The notes: generated by a model from the letters alone, not told the origin. Positions 53,775 to 62,954 are shown, counted from the first letter of the stretch. The stretch: DNA of 64,000 bases from Rhizobiales bacterium GAS188 (GCA_900104855.1 FNSS01000001.1:7759001-7823000), one strand, 5' to 3'. Program-made: numbers and translations.

Positions 53775-54764
53775 ATGAGCAACCACATCCCTCCACTTGC
53801 CGCGCTACGCGCCTTCGCCGCCGTTGCCCGTCATGGCAGCTTCGCGCGCGCTGCTGCAGCGCTTCATGTCAGCACCAGCGCCGTGAGCCACCAGATCCGC
53901 GGGCTCGAGCTTGGGCTCGGTGCTCGGCTCCTGACGCGCGCCCGCAACGGGGCGCTCACCAGCGAGGCAGGCGTGACCGAGGAAGGCAAGATGCTGCTCG
54001 GTGCGGTCGAGACGGCGTTCGACCAATTGGGCGCTGCCTGCGAGGCTGTGCGCGACCGGGCGAAGCGCGCCCGTCCGACACTGGCGATCTCCGCCAATGG
54101 CTCGGTGGCCTCGCTCTGGCTCGCGCCTCGCCTTGCCGCTTTCGCGGCGCTGCACCCGAGCGTGCAATGGCAGATGCAAGCGATCGAGACCGACCCGAAT
54201 CTGGTGCGCGAAGGTCTCGATCTCGCCATCCTGCGCTGCAAGAGCGGGACATTGAGCGCCGGCGACCGCCTGCTCTTTCCCGAGACGTTGTTTCCGGTAT
54301 GCAGCCCGGCGTTACGGCTGAAGGGCATGCCGCAGGAGCTTTTACGCCACAACTTGCTGCAGGAGGACCATCACGGCGGCGCCGAGAGGGATTGGAGCAC
54401 CTGGCTCGATCTCATCGGGCCCGGTGCCGGAGCGCGCGTCAACCTCGTGCGCTTCAGCACCTTCAATGCGGTCATTGCAGCGGCCATTGCCGGCGCCGGC
54501 ATCGCGCTTGGCCGCTCGCCGCTGATCGACGACGAATTGAGGAGCGGCCGCCTGGTCCGCCCGTTTCCCGGCCATACACTGGCGGGTTCCTTCGATTTCG
54601 TGATCCGCAGTCGCCCCGGCGCGCAGCGCAACGTGCACGTGACGCAATTGCGCGACCATTTGCTCGGCTCGGTCGAGATGAGCGACGCCCCCTCGCCCGA
54701 CACTATCGAAGATCGTGAGCGGCGACCGACTTTCCGCCATCGACCGAGATCACCTGGCCGTTGA
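53775..54764 (+). CDS. LysR-family transcriptional regulator, GcvA-like
   Basis: This 329-aa regulator has an N-terminal winged HTH (about 8-67: LAALRAFAAVARHGSFARAAAALHVSTSAVSHQI) and a periplasmic-binding-like effector domain (about 95-305). The opening PLAALRAF and later WLAPRLAAF pattern fits the GcvA/AmpR-like group. It is divergent from the fused CydDC-type gene and may regulate it. Its last 62 bp overlap, in antisense, the 3' end of the convergent SDR gene; the C-terminal 20 residues are Arg-rich and probably not conserved. Confidence 0.88.
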   Translation: MSNHIPPLAALRAFAAVARHGSFARAAAALHVSTSAVSHQIRGLELGLGARLLTRARNGALTSEAGVTEEGKMLLGAVETAFDQLGAACEAVRDRAKRARPTLAISANGSVASLWLAPRLAAFAALHPSVQWQMQAIETDPNLVREGLDLAILRCKSGTLSAGDRLLFPETLFPVCSPALRLKGMPQELLRHNLLQEDHHGGAERDWSTWLDLIGPGAGARVNLVRFSTFNAVIAAAIAGAGIALGRSPLIDDELRSGRLVRPFPGHTLAGSFDFVIRSRPGAQRNVHVTQLRDHLLGSVEMSDAPSPDTIEDRERRPTFRHRPRSPGR

Positions 54765-55485
54765 CCCAGCTGCTGGCCTTGGAAGCGAGGAAGGCGATGA
54801 CGCACGCGACTTCCTCAGCCGTTCCCATGCGCCCGAGCGGCGTGCGCCTTATGGCGCCTTCGCCCCAGTTGGCGGGCTTCCCTGCCTCCGCGAGAGCGCT
54901 CTCGGTGGGGATCGGGCCCGGCGCGACCGAGTTCGTCCTTATGCCCTTGGGGCCGAGCTCGACCGCGAGTTGGCGCGTCATGCCGGTCAGTCCCGCTTTG
55001 AGCGAGGCATAGGCTGAAAATCCGACCGACCCCTGGAAGGCGGCACCAGACGAAACATTCACGATCGCCGCGTCGCCATGCTCTCGCACAGATTTTTCAA
55101 GCGACGGCAATGCGGCCTGAATGCACCATATCGCTCCCTTCAACCCGACGGCCAGCGTCTTGTCGATATTGTCCTCGGTCAGCTCCTGAAAGGGCTGGAA
55201 GCGGATGAATACGGCATTGTTGACCAGGGCATAGAGCGGCCAATCACGGAGGAAGGATGAAAACTGGCCTTCGACCGATTCCTTGCTCGAGACGTCCGCG
55301 TTGATCGCTTCGACATCCAATCCCTCTTGCCGCAGCAGGGACGCGGCCTCTTCCGCGGCTGGACGGTGAATGTCGAGACAGCCTACGCGCATTCCGGATC
55401 GGGCAAGCATTCTCACGGTCGCCAACCCGATGCCACGCGCACCGCCGGTGACGATAGCGTTCTTCGCATTCGCAGCGCTCATCAC
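54703..55485 (-). CDS. SDR-family oxidoreductase
   Basis: This 260-aa short-chain dehydrogenase has TGGARGIG near 13-20, the NNAV segment near 90 and YASLKAG for Tyr/Lys near 163, with VNVSSGAAF carrying the Ser. C-terminal SSWVNGQVISVDGG is typical. The substrate is not known. It lies before the MarR gene in the same direction with a 182-bp gap, and may belong to the monooxygenase locus. Its end overlaps the convergent LysR gene by 62 bp. Confidence 0.88.
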   Translation of the reverse strand: MMSAANAKNAIVTGGARGIGLATVRMLARSGMRVGCLDIHRPAAEEAASLLRQEGLDVEAINADVSSKESVEGQFSSFLRDWPLYALVNNAVFIRFQPFQELTEDNIDKTLAVGLKGAIWCIQAALPSLEKSVREHGDAAIVNVSSGAAFQGSVGFSAYASLKAGLTGMTRQLAVELGPKGIRTNSVAPGPIPTESALAEAGKPANWGEGAIRRTPLGRMGTAEEVACVIAFLASKASSWVNGQVISVDGGKSVAAHDLR

Positions 55486-55667
55486 AAATTTCCGCCTGAT
55501 GTGTTCGGGTCGTGCCCAACCGCAACCGGCCCGACGCGCACATCAAGGTCGAACAGGATCCCCATCAAGCGGAAACCCAGGCATGGGCGCTCTGGCGAAA
55601 GCGAAGAGGTCGCCGTTCGAAAGAAGACCGGGACGGCTGTGAGCTGACCGCTGCCTCGGAGGTGTCC

Positions 55668-56174
55668 TCAGATCTTGACGTCGTGGGGAAGGTCGTCGCG
55701 CAGCAACAGCGCCACCATCGACAGGAACTTCGCGTGATCCTGTTTCGGCAATGGAGCAAGGATCCGCTTCTGCGCCTCGCTCACGATATCTTTCACCTCG
55801 GCGATGAGGTCGATGCCCGTCTGCTCCAGATGGAGCGTGCGAGCGCGGCGATCTTGCGGATGGATACGCCTCGAGAGCAGTGCCTTCTTCTCGAGCCTGT
55901 CGATGACGCCGCCGATCGTCGCTCGATCATAGCCGATCACGGTCGCAAGCGAAGCCTGGTCGATTCCAGGCTTGGCCTGGATGGCGATCAAGGCGGCGTA
56001 TTGGACGGGAGTGATGTCGGCTCCTGCCTTTTCAAGCTCTTCCGTGACGATCGACATCGAGGTCTTGTGCAGGCACCAGAAGAGATAATTCGGACTGGAG
56101 TGCAAGGCAAAACCTCGTTTCTTGGTCACGGGCGGCTTCGCTTCAGCACGACCGCCGGGTTTCTGTCGCAGCAT
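55668..56174 (-). CDS. MarR-family transcriptional regulator
   Basis: This 168-aa winged-helix protein has the MarR core: ITPVQYAALIAIQAKPGIDQASLATVIGYDRATIGGVIDRLEKK near 54-97, followed by the wing RRIHPQDRRARTLHLEQTG. MarR proteins commonly respond to aromatic or phenolic ligands and repress nearby catabolic genes. It lies 121 bp from the flavin reductase gene, in the same direction. A 16-bp palindrome (56922-56937) upstream of the flavin reductase could be its operator. Confidence 0.88.
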   Translation of the reverse strand: MLRQKPGGRAEAKPPVTKKRGFALHSSPNYLFWCLHKTSMSIVTEELEKAGADITPVQYAALIAIQAKPGIDQASLATVIGYDRATIGGVIDRLEKKALLSRRIHPQDRRARTLHLEQTGIDLIAEVKDIVSEAQKRILAPLPKQDHAKFLSMVALLLRDDLPHDVKI

Positions 56175-56295
56175 CCGGAACCTCGAAGATATCCGCTCGA
56201 CTCAATCGGCGATTCTTCACCCGCCGATTCGCCAGATGCCGAGATACATGCCACCGCCATGGTGCCGCGGACAATCCGCAGCGTGACACCATTGG

Positions 56296-56823
56296 TTACT
56301 GGGCAGCGTCCCGGCTGGTGACCACCTTGTAGCTGCCGTCGTGGTACACCAGCGGCGAGATGGCCGATACCCCGCCTCCGGTCACCCTTCCGATGAAGAC
56401 CGTGTGCGTACCGACATTCATCTCGCCCACAGTCACGCATTCCAGGTTCGCCGCGCTGCCTTCGATCACCGGAACCCCGAAGTCATTTTCGGCGCAGCTC
56501 ACTCCATCGAACTGATTATCGTGCTTGCCGGCGAAACGCTGTCCGAGCTCGATCTGGTCTTCAGCGAGCAAGTTCACCACGAAATGCCTGCTTGCGGACA
56601 GCAACGGGTGTGTCCGCGTCGAACGGTTGAGCACGATGAGGATTGTCGGCGGCTCGGCACTGACACTGGAAAATGCCGTCGCCGTCATGCCGTGGGCGCG
56701 CCCCTCATGCGAAGTCGTTATGACCGTCACGCCCGCGACCATCGAGCGCATGATCGAGCGGAATCGCTGCGCGTCGAAGGCGATGCGGTCGCCGATCCGG
56801 GTGGTGTCCACGTGACAGTTCAT
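56296..56823 (-). CDS. Flavin reductase family protein (HpaC/RutF/NtaB-like)
   Basis: This 175-aa enzyme has the family pattern RSIMRSMVAGVTVITT near 18-33, GMTATAFSSVSAEPPTILIVLNRSTRTHPLL near 44-74 and FVVNLLAEDQ. It supplies reduced FMN or FAD to a partner monooxygenase. The likely partner is the LLM monooxygenase 5 kb away on the other strand, in the divergent operon. ATG at 56823 with GAAGGAAG upstream is chosen. Its promoter region is shared with the ABC importer operon. Confidence 0.88.
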   Translation of the reverse strand: MNCHVDTTRIGDRIAFDAQRFRSIMRSMVAGVTVITTSHEGRAHGMTATAFSSVSAEPPTILIVLNRSTRTHPLLSASRHFVVNLLAEDQIELGQRFAGKHDNQFDGVSCAENDFGVPVIEGSAANLECVTVGEMNVGTHTVFIGRVTGGGVSAISPLVYHDGSYKVVTSRDAAQ

Positions 56824-57129
56824 GGCGTCTTCCTTCGTCTGCCGGGAAGGTGGTGTTCCATCCATTCGTGATGCAAAGGATGAAGACCGGCGCTTCTCTC
56901 TTCAATGACGAAGGTGCTGCTTTGCGCGCCAGCGCAACAACTCATACAGCGGTTGAATAAACGCTCCCCCGAGCAACCGAACCTGCATGCCGGCTTTACT
57001 CCCAGCGCACTAAAGTTTTCGTGGCGTGTATTCGCTGGTGACTCGGTCCGTCGCCGAACCTAGCTTGGCGCCCGATGAGCTTGCCCAAGCACGCTTGCGC
57101 TATCGATCCACCATCGGAAAGGCGACGCG
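56824..57129. promoter_or_regulatory. Divergent promoter region with 16-bp palindrome
   Basis: This 306-bp gap separates the flavin reductase and ABC importer genes. TTGCGCGCCAGCGCAA (56922-56937) is a palindrome with 6-bp arms (TTGCGC/GCGCAA) and a 4-bp centre, a size typical of MarR- or LysR-type sites. I see no further gene or strong -35/-10 pair. Confidence 0.5.
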
Positions 57130-57885
57130 TTGACCGCCATTGTCCAACTCGAGGACGTCTGTGTCGCGTTCGGTGGCGAGCGCATCTACGATCATCTGTC
57201 CTTCAGCATCCGCGACGGCGAGTTCCTGTGTATCGTCGGCCAGAGCGGCTGCGGCAAGTCCACTTTGCTCAGGGTGATCGGCGACTTGCTCAAGGTGGAT
57301 TCGGGCGAGGTCAGCGTCGGGAACAGGCCTGCATCGGCGGCGTGGGAGGACATCGCCTATGTGTTCCAGACGCCCCGCCTCCTGCCGTGGCGGAATGCCG
57401 AGGACAATGTGGTTCTCGGACAGCAACTGCGCTTCGGCAGCCGTATCCCGCGCGACAAGATGCACGAGAAGGCGCGTTCCCTTCTCGACCTGGTCGGCCT
57501 CGCCAAGGACCGGCTGAAGATGCCGGGCATGCTCTCCGGCGGCGAGCGCCAGCGTGTTTCCATCGCCCGTGCCTTGGCTGTCGATCCGCGCATCATCCTC
57601 ATGGATGAACCGTTTTCGGCGCTCGATGTCATGACGCGTCACAGAATGCGCGCCGAGATCGTCGACATCTGGAGGAAGACCGGCAAGACCATCGTCTTCG
57701 TCACGCATGAGGTCGAGGAGGCGCTCGAGCTCGCCGACCGGATCGTCGTGCTGTCCAGGAAGCTGACCACGGTTCGATCCATCATGGAGGTCGTCGAGGA
57801 GCGTCCGCGCGATCCGGAGAGTCCTTCGCTCAAGGCCATGCATCGAGAGCTTCGTCAGTTGATAGGCGCTGCGCCGCAGGATTGA
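57130..57885 (+). CDS. ABC transporter ATP-binding protein, SsuB/NrtD type
   Basis: This 251-aa ATPase has Walker [10 protein letters not shown] near 37-45, the Q-loop [12 protein letters not shown] near 77-88, the signature [14 protein letters not shown] near 136, Walker [13 protein letters not shown] near 157 and the H-loop THEV near 196. FQ-PRLLPWR is typical of nitrate/sulfonate/pyrimidine-class importers. The start is TTG with GGAAAGG upstream. It is the first gene of the operon: ATPase, binding protein, two permeases, deacetylase, LLM monooxygenase. Confidence 0.9.
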   Translation: MTAIVQLEDVCVAFGGERIYDHLSFSIRDGEFLCIVGQSGCGKSTLLRVIGDLLKVDSGEVSVGNRPASAAWEDIAYVFQTPRLLPWRNAEDNVVLGQQLRFGSRIPRDKMHEKARSLLDLVGLAKDRLKMPGMLSGGERQRVSIARALAVDPRIILMDEPFSALDVMTRHRMRAEIVDIWRKTGKTIVFVTHEVEEALELADRIVVLSRKLTTVRSIMEVVEERPRDPESPSLKAMHRELRQLIGAAPQD

Positions 57886-57932
57886 GCGGCGCAGTTTCGG
57901 GAACATCGCAAAAATACGAATGGAGAACGGGA

Positions 57933-58925
57933 ATGCTTTGGTTGACCAGGGCTGCATTGGGGGCTGCGATCTCGATCGCGAGCCTCGTCGGCGCGCAGGC
58001 GGCGGAGAAGATCAGCGTCGCCGCGATCTCGGATCCAGGCTTTCACGCGGCTCTCTGGGCGATCCTCAACAAGAAGGTCAGCGACCCCTCGATCGAGATC
58101 AGCGTCGACCTGATGCCGATTCCGGCGATGATCCAGGCGTCGATGACCCAGCAATACGATATCATCCCGAATGGCGTTCTGGCCATTCCGCAAATGGCCG
58201 AGGCCGGGATCAAGCCGCGCATCATCGGCACGATGATCCGCCACATTCCGGGTGACGCCAACCACACCACCGACCTGTGGGTGAAGGCCGGCAGCGACAT
58301 CAAGACGGTCCAGGATCTCAAGGGCAAAAGGATCGCGGTGACGTCGCTCGAAGCACAGGATGTGGTCTCGCGTCGCGCGGTTCTCAGCGAGAAATACGGC
58401 TTCAACGCCTCAGCCATCGGCGGCGACTTCACCTGGGTGGAAATTCCCGCGGCGCAATTCGAGGCCGCACTCGAAGCCAACCGCATCGACGCGGTCGCCT
58501 TCTCCAACGTGCTTGCCTACAAGATCGAGAAATCGGGGAAATACCGCTCCGTCCTGCAGGGCTCCAAGGACCTGATCGGAATGTATGGCGGACCGATGCC
58601 GACCGTCCTGGAGATGGGCTATGCCGAAAAGATGGACGCCCGTCCGGCCGCCTACATCGCGGCCGCCAAGCTTCTGAAGGCATCGGCTGATTACGCTCTC
58701 GCGCATCAAGATGAGGTCTTCGCCGACGTCGCGCCGAAATACAACATGACGCCGCAAGACCTGAAGGGCTGGTTCACCAGCTATGCCAGCATGCCCTTCG
58801 CGCTCGGGCCGACCGACAAGGCCGTCTATCTGAAGGCCTGGCAATCGGGTGAAAAGCTCGGCGTGCTGCAGAAGGCGCCGGCTGCTGTCGAACCCTTCAT
58901 GTGGCAGAACGCGATCAGCGAATAG
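57933..58925 (+). CDS. ABC transporter substrate-binding protein, NMT1-like
   Basis: This 330-aa periplasmic protein has a signal peptide (MLWLTRAALGAAISIASLVG, cleavage after AQA near 23) and an NMT1/SsuA-like fold (ISVAAISDPGFHAALWAIL, then KTVQDLKGKRIAVTSLEAQD). It should capture the substrate for the two permeases that follow. The ATG at 57933 has GGAGAACGG upstream. Family members bind sulfonates, pyrimidines or other small nitrogen compounds; the ligand cannot be read from sequence. Confidence 0.9.
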   Translation: MLWLTRAALGAAISIASLVGAQAAEKISVAAISDPGFHAALWAILNKKVSDPSIEISVDLMPIPAMIQASMTQQYDIIPNGVLAIPQMAEAGIKPRIIGTMIRHIPGDANHTTDLWVKAGSDIKTVQDLKGKRIAVTSLEAQDVVSRRAVLSEKYGFNASAIGGDFTWVEIPAAQFEAALEANRIDAVAFSNVLAYKIEKSGKYRSVLQGSKDLIGMYGGPMPTVLEMGYAEKMDARPAAYIAAAKLLKASADYALAHQDEVFADVAPKYNMTPQDLKGWFTSYASMPFALGPTDKAVYLKAWQSGEKLGVLQKAPAAVEPFMWQNAISE

Positions 58926-59034
58926 GCGATCACTTTGTCACGCCAATCGCCGGCCCGGCCAGTGGAGCCGGCAGGTGGCGGCGCACGACGCTTGGGACAC
59001 GCGCGCCCTGGGACGGCGGTCCATAGAGGATAGA

Positions 59035-59874
59035 ATGGTGATCGCGGAAGACAGCACCTCGAACGAGCCGTTGCGCGCCGCCGCCAAGAGGCCGTTGCCG
59101 ATAAGGGCTGCGGGCTTGGACTTCATCACCGGGCGAGGCGTGGCGGTCGGCGCCTTTCTCCTGGTGGTGTTCGCCGCCTGGCAGATCTATTCGAGCTTCA
59201 TGCCGCCCGTGCTGATCCCGAGCCCGGCGCGGGTGGCGGCCCGCTTCGTCAGCATGTGGTCGAACCAAGGCTTCCTCTCTTATGCGGGAGCGACGGTCGT
59301 GCATGTGCTCCTGTCCGTCTCGATCGCCTTTGCGCTCGGCATGATCATCGCGCTCATCGCCTATTTCTTCCCGATCTTGAACGTGGCCGTCTACCAGCGC
59401 ATGGCGCCCTTCCTCAACTCCTTCCCCGGTGTCGGCTGGGCTTTCCTGGCGCTGATATGGTTCGGCATCAACAGCAAGGCGGTCATCTTCTCCTCGGCCG
59501 CGGCGATGCTGCCGCTGGCCGTGATCAATATCGGGGCCGGATTGCGCGAGCTCAATCGCGAAACCATCGAGATGTCGGTGAGCTTCAGCCGACAGGCAGG
59601 CAGGCGCATCGGCCTTGTCATGCTGCCCATGATGTTTCCCTACATGTTCGCCACGATCCGCCTGTGCTTCGGCGTTTCATGGCAGATCGTGCTGATCGTC
59701 GAGCTTCTTTGCGGTGCACCCGGACTCGGCGCCGTCATCAGCGTCGCACGCCAGCGCTACTGGACCGACATGATCTTCGCCGTCGTGTTCCTGATCCTGA
59801 TCATCGTCTTCATCACCGATCGGCTCATTTTCGCGAAGCTGCAGCACAGGATCGGGAAAACCTACAATGCCTGA
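59035..59874 (+). CDS. ABC transporter permease, SsuC type (first of two)
   Basis: This 279-aa inner-membrane permease has six helices after a cytoplasmic leader of about 30 residues. PFLNSFPGVGWAFLALIWFGINSKAVIF and an EAA loop (EMSVSFSRQAGRRIGLVMLP near 181-200) are characteristic. The ATG at 59035 follows AGAGGATAG. It overlaps the second permease by 8 bp. Two different permeases in one importer of this class is less common than a homodimer and suggests a heterodimeric channel. Confidence 0.9.
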   Translation: MVIAEDSTSNEPLRAAAKRPLPIRAAGLDFITGRGVAVGAFLLVVFAAWQIYSSFMPPVLIPSPARVAARFVSMWSNQGFLSYAGATVVHVLLSVSIAFALGMIIALIAYFFPILNVAVYQRMAPFLNSFPGVGWAFLALIWFGINSKAVIFSSAAAMLPLAVINIGAGLRELNRETIEMSVSFSRQAGRRIGLVMLPMMFPYMFATIRLCFGVSWQIVLIVELLCGAPGLGAVISVARQRYWTDMIFAVVFLILIIVFITDRLIFAKLQHRIGKTYNA

Positions 59875-60691
59875 CCGCAGCGTTCCCTTCGTCGGCGGTT
59901 ACACGCAAGCTCGCTTCATCGCCGATCTTCTGGTGGTGGCGGTTATCGCCGCCTGGTGGCTGACATCTCTCACCTTGCCTGCCGGCGTCTTTCCGGGTCT
60001 CGGATCGATCGGCCGGGCCGTCATCGGTCTCGCGGTCAGCGCCGAGTTCTGGAGCAATGCGGGCATCACGGCCTCGCGCATCCTGGCGGCCGTGCTTCTC
60101 GCAACCGTCATCGGCAGCGTCATCGGCATGCTGCCCCGCTATCTTCCCTGGACGGGTGGCATCGTCGACGACGTCCTGGTCCCCTTCTTCAGCTCCTTTC
60201 CGGGAATCGCCTGGGCGATCCTCGGCACCGTCTGGTTCGGCGTCACGTCGAAGGCCGTGCTGATTGTCCAGATCCTGATCATCCTGCCTTTCGCGCTCGT
60301 CAATGTCGCCGAAGGCGCCAAGGCGATCGGATCCGAGGAAGTGGAAATGGGCCGCTCGTTCAGCCGGCGGCGCTGGGCAATCTTCTGGCGTGTCGAGCTG
60401 CCGCTGCTCAGCCCCTTCATCATGGCATCGGTGCGGATTTCCTATGGCGTCTGCTGGAAGATCAGCCTGATCGCCGAGCTGTTCGGCGCGCATTCCGGCA
60501 TCGGCTATCTCATGCAACTGTCGCAGGATCTCGGCGAGATCGACCGGATCATCGCCATCTGCCTCTTCGTCGTCGCCTTCGTCATCATCGGCGAACGCCT
60601 GATCCTCGAACCGATCGCGCGCATCGCTCACAAAAGCGATAGCTCGGGGCACGCGAAACGCCTCAAGATCTCGTTCCTGTCGCGCGGCTAG
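59867..60691 (+). CDS. ABC transporter permease, SsuC type (second of two)
   Basis: This 274-aa permease is a paralogue of the preceding one, with FFSSFPGIAWAILGTVWFGVTSKAVLIVQ and the EAA loop EVEMGRSFSRRRWAIFWRVELP. Its ATG lies inside the end of the upstream gene (8-bp overlap). Together they probably form a heterodimeric channel with the TTG-started ATPase. Confidence 0.9.
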   Translation: MPDRSVPFVGGYTQARFIADLLVVAVIAAWWLTSLTLPAGVFPGLGSIGRAVIGLAVSAEFWSNAGITASRILAAVLLATVIGSVIGMLPRYLPWTGGIVDDVLVPFFSSFPGIAWAILGTVWFGVTSKAVLIVQILIILPFALVNVAEGAKAIGSEEVEMGRSFSRRRWAIFWRVELPLLSPFIMASVRISYGVCWKISLIAELFGAHSGIGYLMQLSQDLGEIDRIIAICLFVVAFVIIGERLILEPIARIAHKSDSSGHAKRLKISFLSRG

Positions 60692-60731
60692 GCCATTCAA
60701 TAAACAACCGAAATTCGATCGGAGACGACCA

Positions 60732-61586
60732 ATGAGCTTCAGGGACAACACCAGGCGCAACTGGCATCTGCCGGACAACGCGAAGATCGCCGTTTCGGTG
60801 AATCTCGCGCTCGAGGCCTTCCGCCACAAGAGCCAGCTGACGTTGGAATCGCGTCCGGGCAAGACCGACCATTTCTCGCTCTCCTACGCGGAATATGGTG
60901 CCCGCGCCGGCATCTGGCGCATCCTCGACCTGCTCGAGGAGCTCGGCCTCAAGGCCTCCATGTCCATCAATGGCAAGGCCGCTCAACTCTACCCCGAGGC
61001 GGTGCGCGCCACCGCCGATGCCGGCCATGAGGTCGTGTCGCATGGGTGGGAGAACGATGTCCTCAATGAAGACGGCGACCCGGCAAAGGAGCTGGACGAG
61101 ATTCGCCGCGTGACCGCCGCCATCACGGATGCGGCCGGTGTGCGGCCGGTCGGCTGGACGAGCCCCGGCTCCGCCGGATCCGACAACACTCTCGATCTGC
61201 TGGCGGGCGAAGGATATCTCTGGAACGGCGACGAGGCCAATGACGATCTGCCTTACAGCCGCAAGACGAAGAACGGTCCGATGATCATCCTGCCACGCGT
61301 GAACATGCCGCAGAACGACCTGATCATGTGGGCGAAGTCCAACAATCCTCCTGGCGTCATCTGGGAAAGTTTTAAGGACACCTTCGACGAGCTCTATGCC
61401 GAGGGACGCAAAGGCAACCCGAAATGGGTGGAGATCGTGCTGCACGCTCATATGGGCGGCAGGCCGACGCTGATCCCGACCGTGAGGAAGTGCATCGCCT
61501 ATGCGCGTCAGCACGAGGGTGTGTGGTTCCCGCGCAAGGGCGATATCGCCCGCTGGGCGGCGAAGCTCGAGGGAATAGCGGTCTAA
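60732..61586 (+). CDS. Polysaccharide-deacetylase-fold hydrolase, PuuE-like
   Basis: This 284-aa protein has a NodB-fold catalytic domain: KIAVSVNLALEAFRH near 18-32, GIWRILDLLEELGLKASMSI near 57-76, AGHEVVSHGWEND near 97-109, GVRPVGWTSPGS near 137. The usual first metal-binding Asp is absent and the histidine motif is SHGW rather than H-x3-H, as in cofactor-independent PuuE-type enzymes that cleave cyclic or linear amides rather than glycans. It lies between the importer and the LLM monooxygenase, so an amide or ureide substrate is likely. Substrate unproven. Confidence 0.85.
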   Translation: MSFRDNTRRNWHLPDNAKIAVSVNLALEAFRHKSQLTLESRPGKTDHFSLSYAEYGARAGIWRILDLLEELGLKASMSINGKAAQLYPEAVRATADAGHEVVSHGWENDVLNEDGDPAKELDEIRRVTAAITDAAGVRPVGWTSPGSAGSDNTLDLLAGEGYLWNGDEANDDLPYSRKTKNGPMIILPRVNMPQNDLIMWAKSNNPPGVIWESFKDTFDELYAEGRKGNPKWVEIVLHAHMGGRPTLIPTVRKCIAYARQHEGVWFPRKGDIARWAAKLEGIAV

Positions 61587-61714
61587 TACTTCCTGGATCA
61601 ACAATAGATTCACGCACGGACAAGTCGCCGGCGGCTTTGATGCTGAAATGGAATTCACGATAAAATACAGTGATCCGACCGGGAGCCGGTGATGCTTCCG
61701 GTATGGAGTTTCCT

Positions 61715-62899
61715 ATGCAAAAGAGCATCTTCATGCAGGGCGGGGCCGCCTTCAAGCTCGGCCTGTTCGGCTATCTGCACGATGGCGGCGTGACCATCAC
61801 CAAAGCGCCCGAGCGCTGGGCGGCGCGCTGGGACGACATCGTCGCAATGGCGCGCTTCGCGGATGATGCTGGCCTCGATTTCCTGCTTCCCTACGCCCGC
61901 TGGAAGGGCATGCCCGGCGAGATTGCGCAGCGTACGCATTCCTTCGAGACGCTGACCCATGCGGCAGCCCTTGCCGGTCATACGCGACGCATCGGCCTTT
62001 TCGCCACCGTGCATACGCCGATCATCCATCCGGGCGTTGCAGCAAAAATGATGACGACGATCGATCATGCATCGCATGGCAGGGCCGGGCTCAACATCGT
62101 CTGCGGCTGGAACCAGGATGATTTCGACATGTTCGGCATCGAGCAGTTGCCGCATGACGAGCGCTATGCCCATGGCCGCGAATGGTTCGACATCTGGTCG
62201 CGGCTCGCTTCGGGCGCGCCGGAGCCGTTCGACTATCGCGGCAAGCATTACCGGAGCATCGAGCGGGCTTCCGCCATGCCCGAGAGCCTTCAGCGCCCAT
62301 GGCCGCTGGTCATCTCCGCCGCCTATTCGCCGGCCGGCCGAAAATTCGCGATCGACACCTCGGATTATCTCCTGACCGTGATGGAGGATGTCGATTCCGG
62401 CCGCAAGGAGCTTGTGGCCCTTGCCGAGCAAGCGGCGACCGCGGGCCGATCCGAGCCCATCAAGGCGATCGCTGTGTCTTATGCGGTTTGTCGCGACACG
62501 CGCGCCGAGGCGGAAGCTTTCCACCGCTACTATGCGGAGGAGAACGCCGACAATACCGGTGTGGACTATTGGCTTGCCGGCCGGCAGACCAAGGCCATGC
62601 TCCCCGAGGCGCTCTACAAGCTCCGATCCCGGATCGCCGGCGGAAACACGAATTTCCCGCTGATCGGCAGCCCGAAGGACGTCGCCGATCAAGTGATCGA
62701 ATTGCATCGCGCCGGATTTGCCGGGGCCGGCATCGGCTTCCTCAATTACCTACCGACCTGCCCGTCTTCGTCGAGAAGGTGGTGCCGATCCTGGCGAAGG
62801 CGGGGCTTCGGGACAGGGCGTGAGCGGCGTCACCTCTGCCCGGCTTACCTTGCACAACGCCAACGCCGGTCATCCCCGACGCGGCGCAGCATGAAATGA
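61715..62899 (+). CDS. LLM-class flavin-dependent monooxygenase, frameshifted at the 3' end
   Basis: This TIM-barrel luciferase-like enzyme has the NtaA/RutA-like pattern: LDFLLPYARWKG near 54, ETLTHAAALAGHTRRIGLFATVHTP near 78-102, DHASHGRAGLNIVCGWN near 118-134, and HYRSIERASAMPESLQRPWPLVIS. It oxidises an N-containing or sulfonated substrate with reduced flavin, presumably from the flavin reductase of the divergent unit. As read it has 394 codons, but after residue 345 the frame becomes Ser/Arg/Trp-rich. In the +1 frame, DLPVFVEKVVPILAKAG and a TGA ending at 62823 give the normal family ending, so one base is probably missing near 62749-62752. ATG at 61715 has GGAG upstream. Confidence 0.8.
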   Translation: MQKSIFMQGGAAFKLGLFGYLHDGGVTITKAPERWAARWDDIVAMARFADDAGLDFLLPYARWKGMPGEIAQRTHSFETLTHAAALAGHTRRIGLFATVHTPIIHPGVAAKMMTTIDHASHGRAGLNIVCGWNQDDFDMFGIEQLPHDERYAHGREWFDIWSRLASGAPEPFDYRGKHYRSIERASAMPESLQRPWPLVISAAYSPAGRKFAIDTSDYLLTVMEDVDSGRKELVALAEQAATAGRSEPIKAIAVSYAVCRDTRAEAEAFHRYYAEENADNTGVDYWLAGRQTKAMLPEALYKLRSRIAGGNTNFPLIGSPKDVADQVIELHRAGFAGAGIGFLNYLPTCPSSSRRWCRSWRRRGFGTGRERRHLCPAYLAQRQRRSSPTRRSMK

Positions 62900-62954
62900 T
62901 GCGCCGCAGATCCGGGACCCATCCTTGACCTGCTGACTATGGATCCCGTGTCTG
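62881..62954. repeat. Double-hairpin intergenic element
   Basis: GCGGCGCA (62881-62888) pairs with TGCGCCGC (62900-62907). Next, CAGATCCGGGACCCAT (62907-62922) pairs with ATGGATCCCGTGTCTG (62939-62954) at 13 of 16 positions. Two hairpins in tandem between convergent genes suggest a bidirectional terminator or REP-type element. The aberrant LLM reading frame runs into it. Confidence 0.6.
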
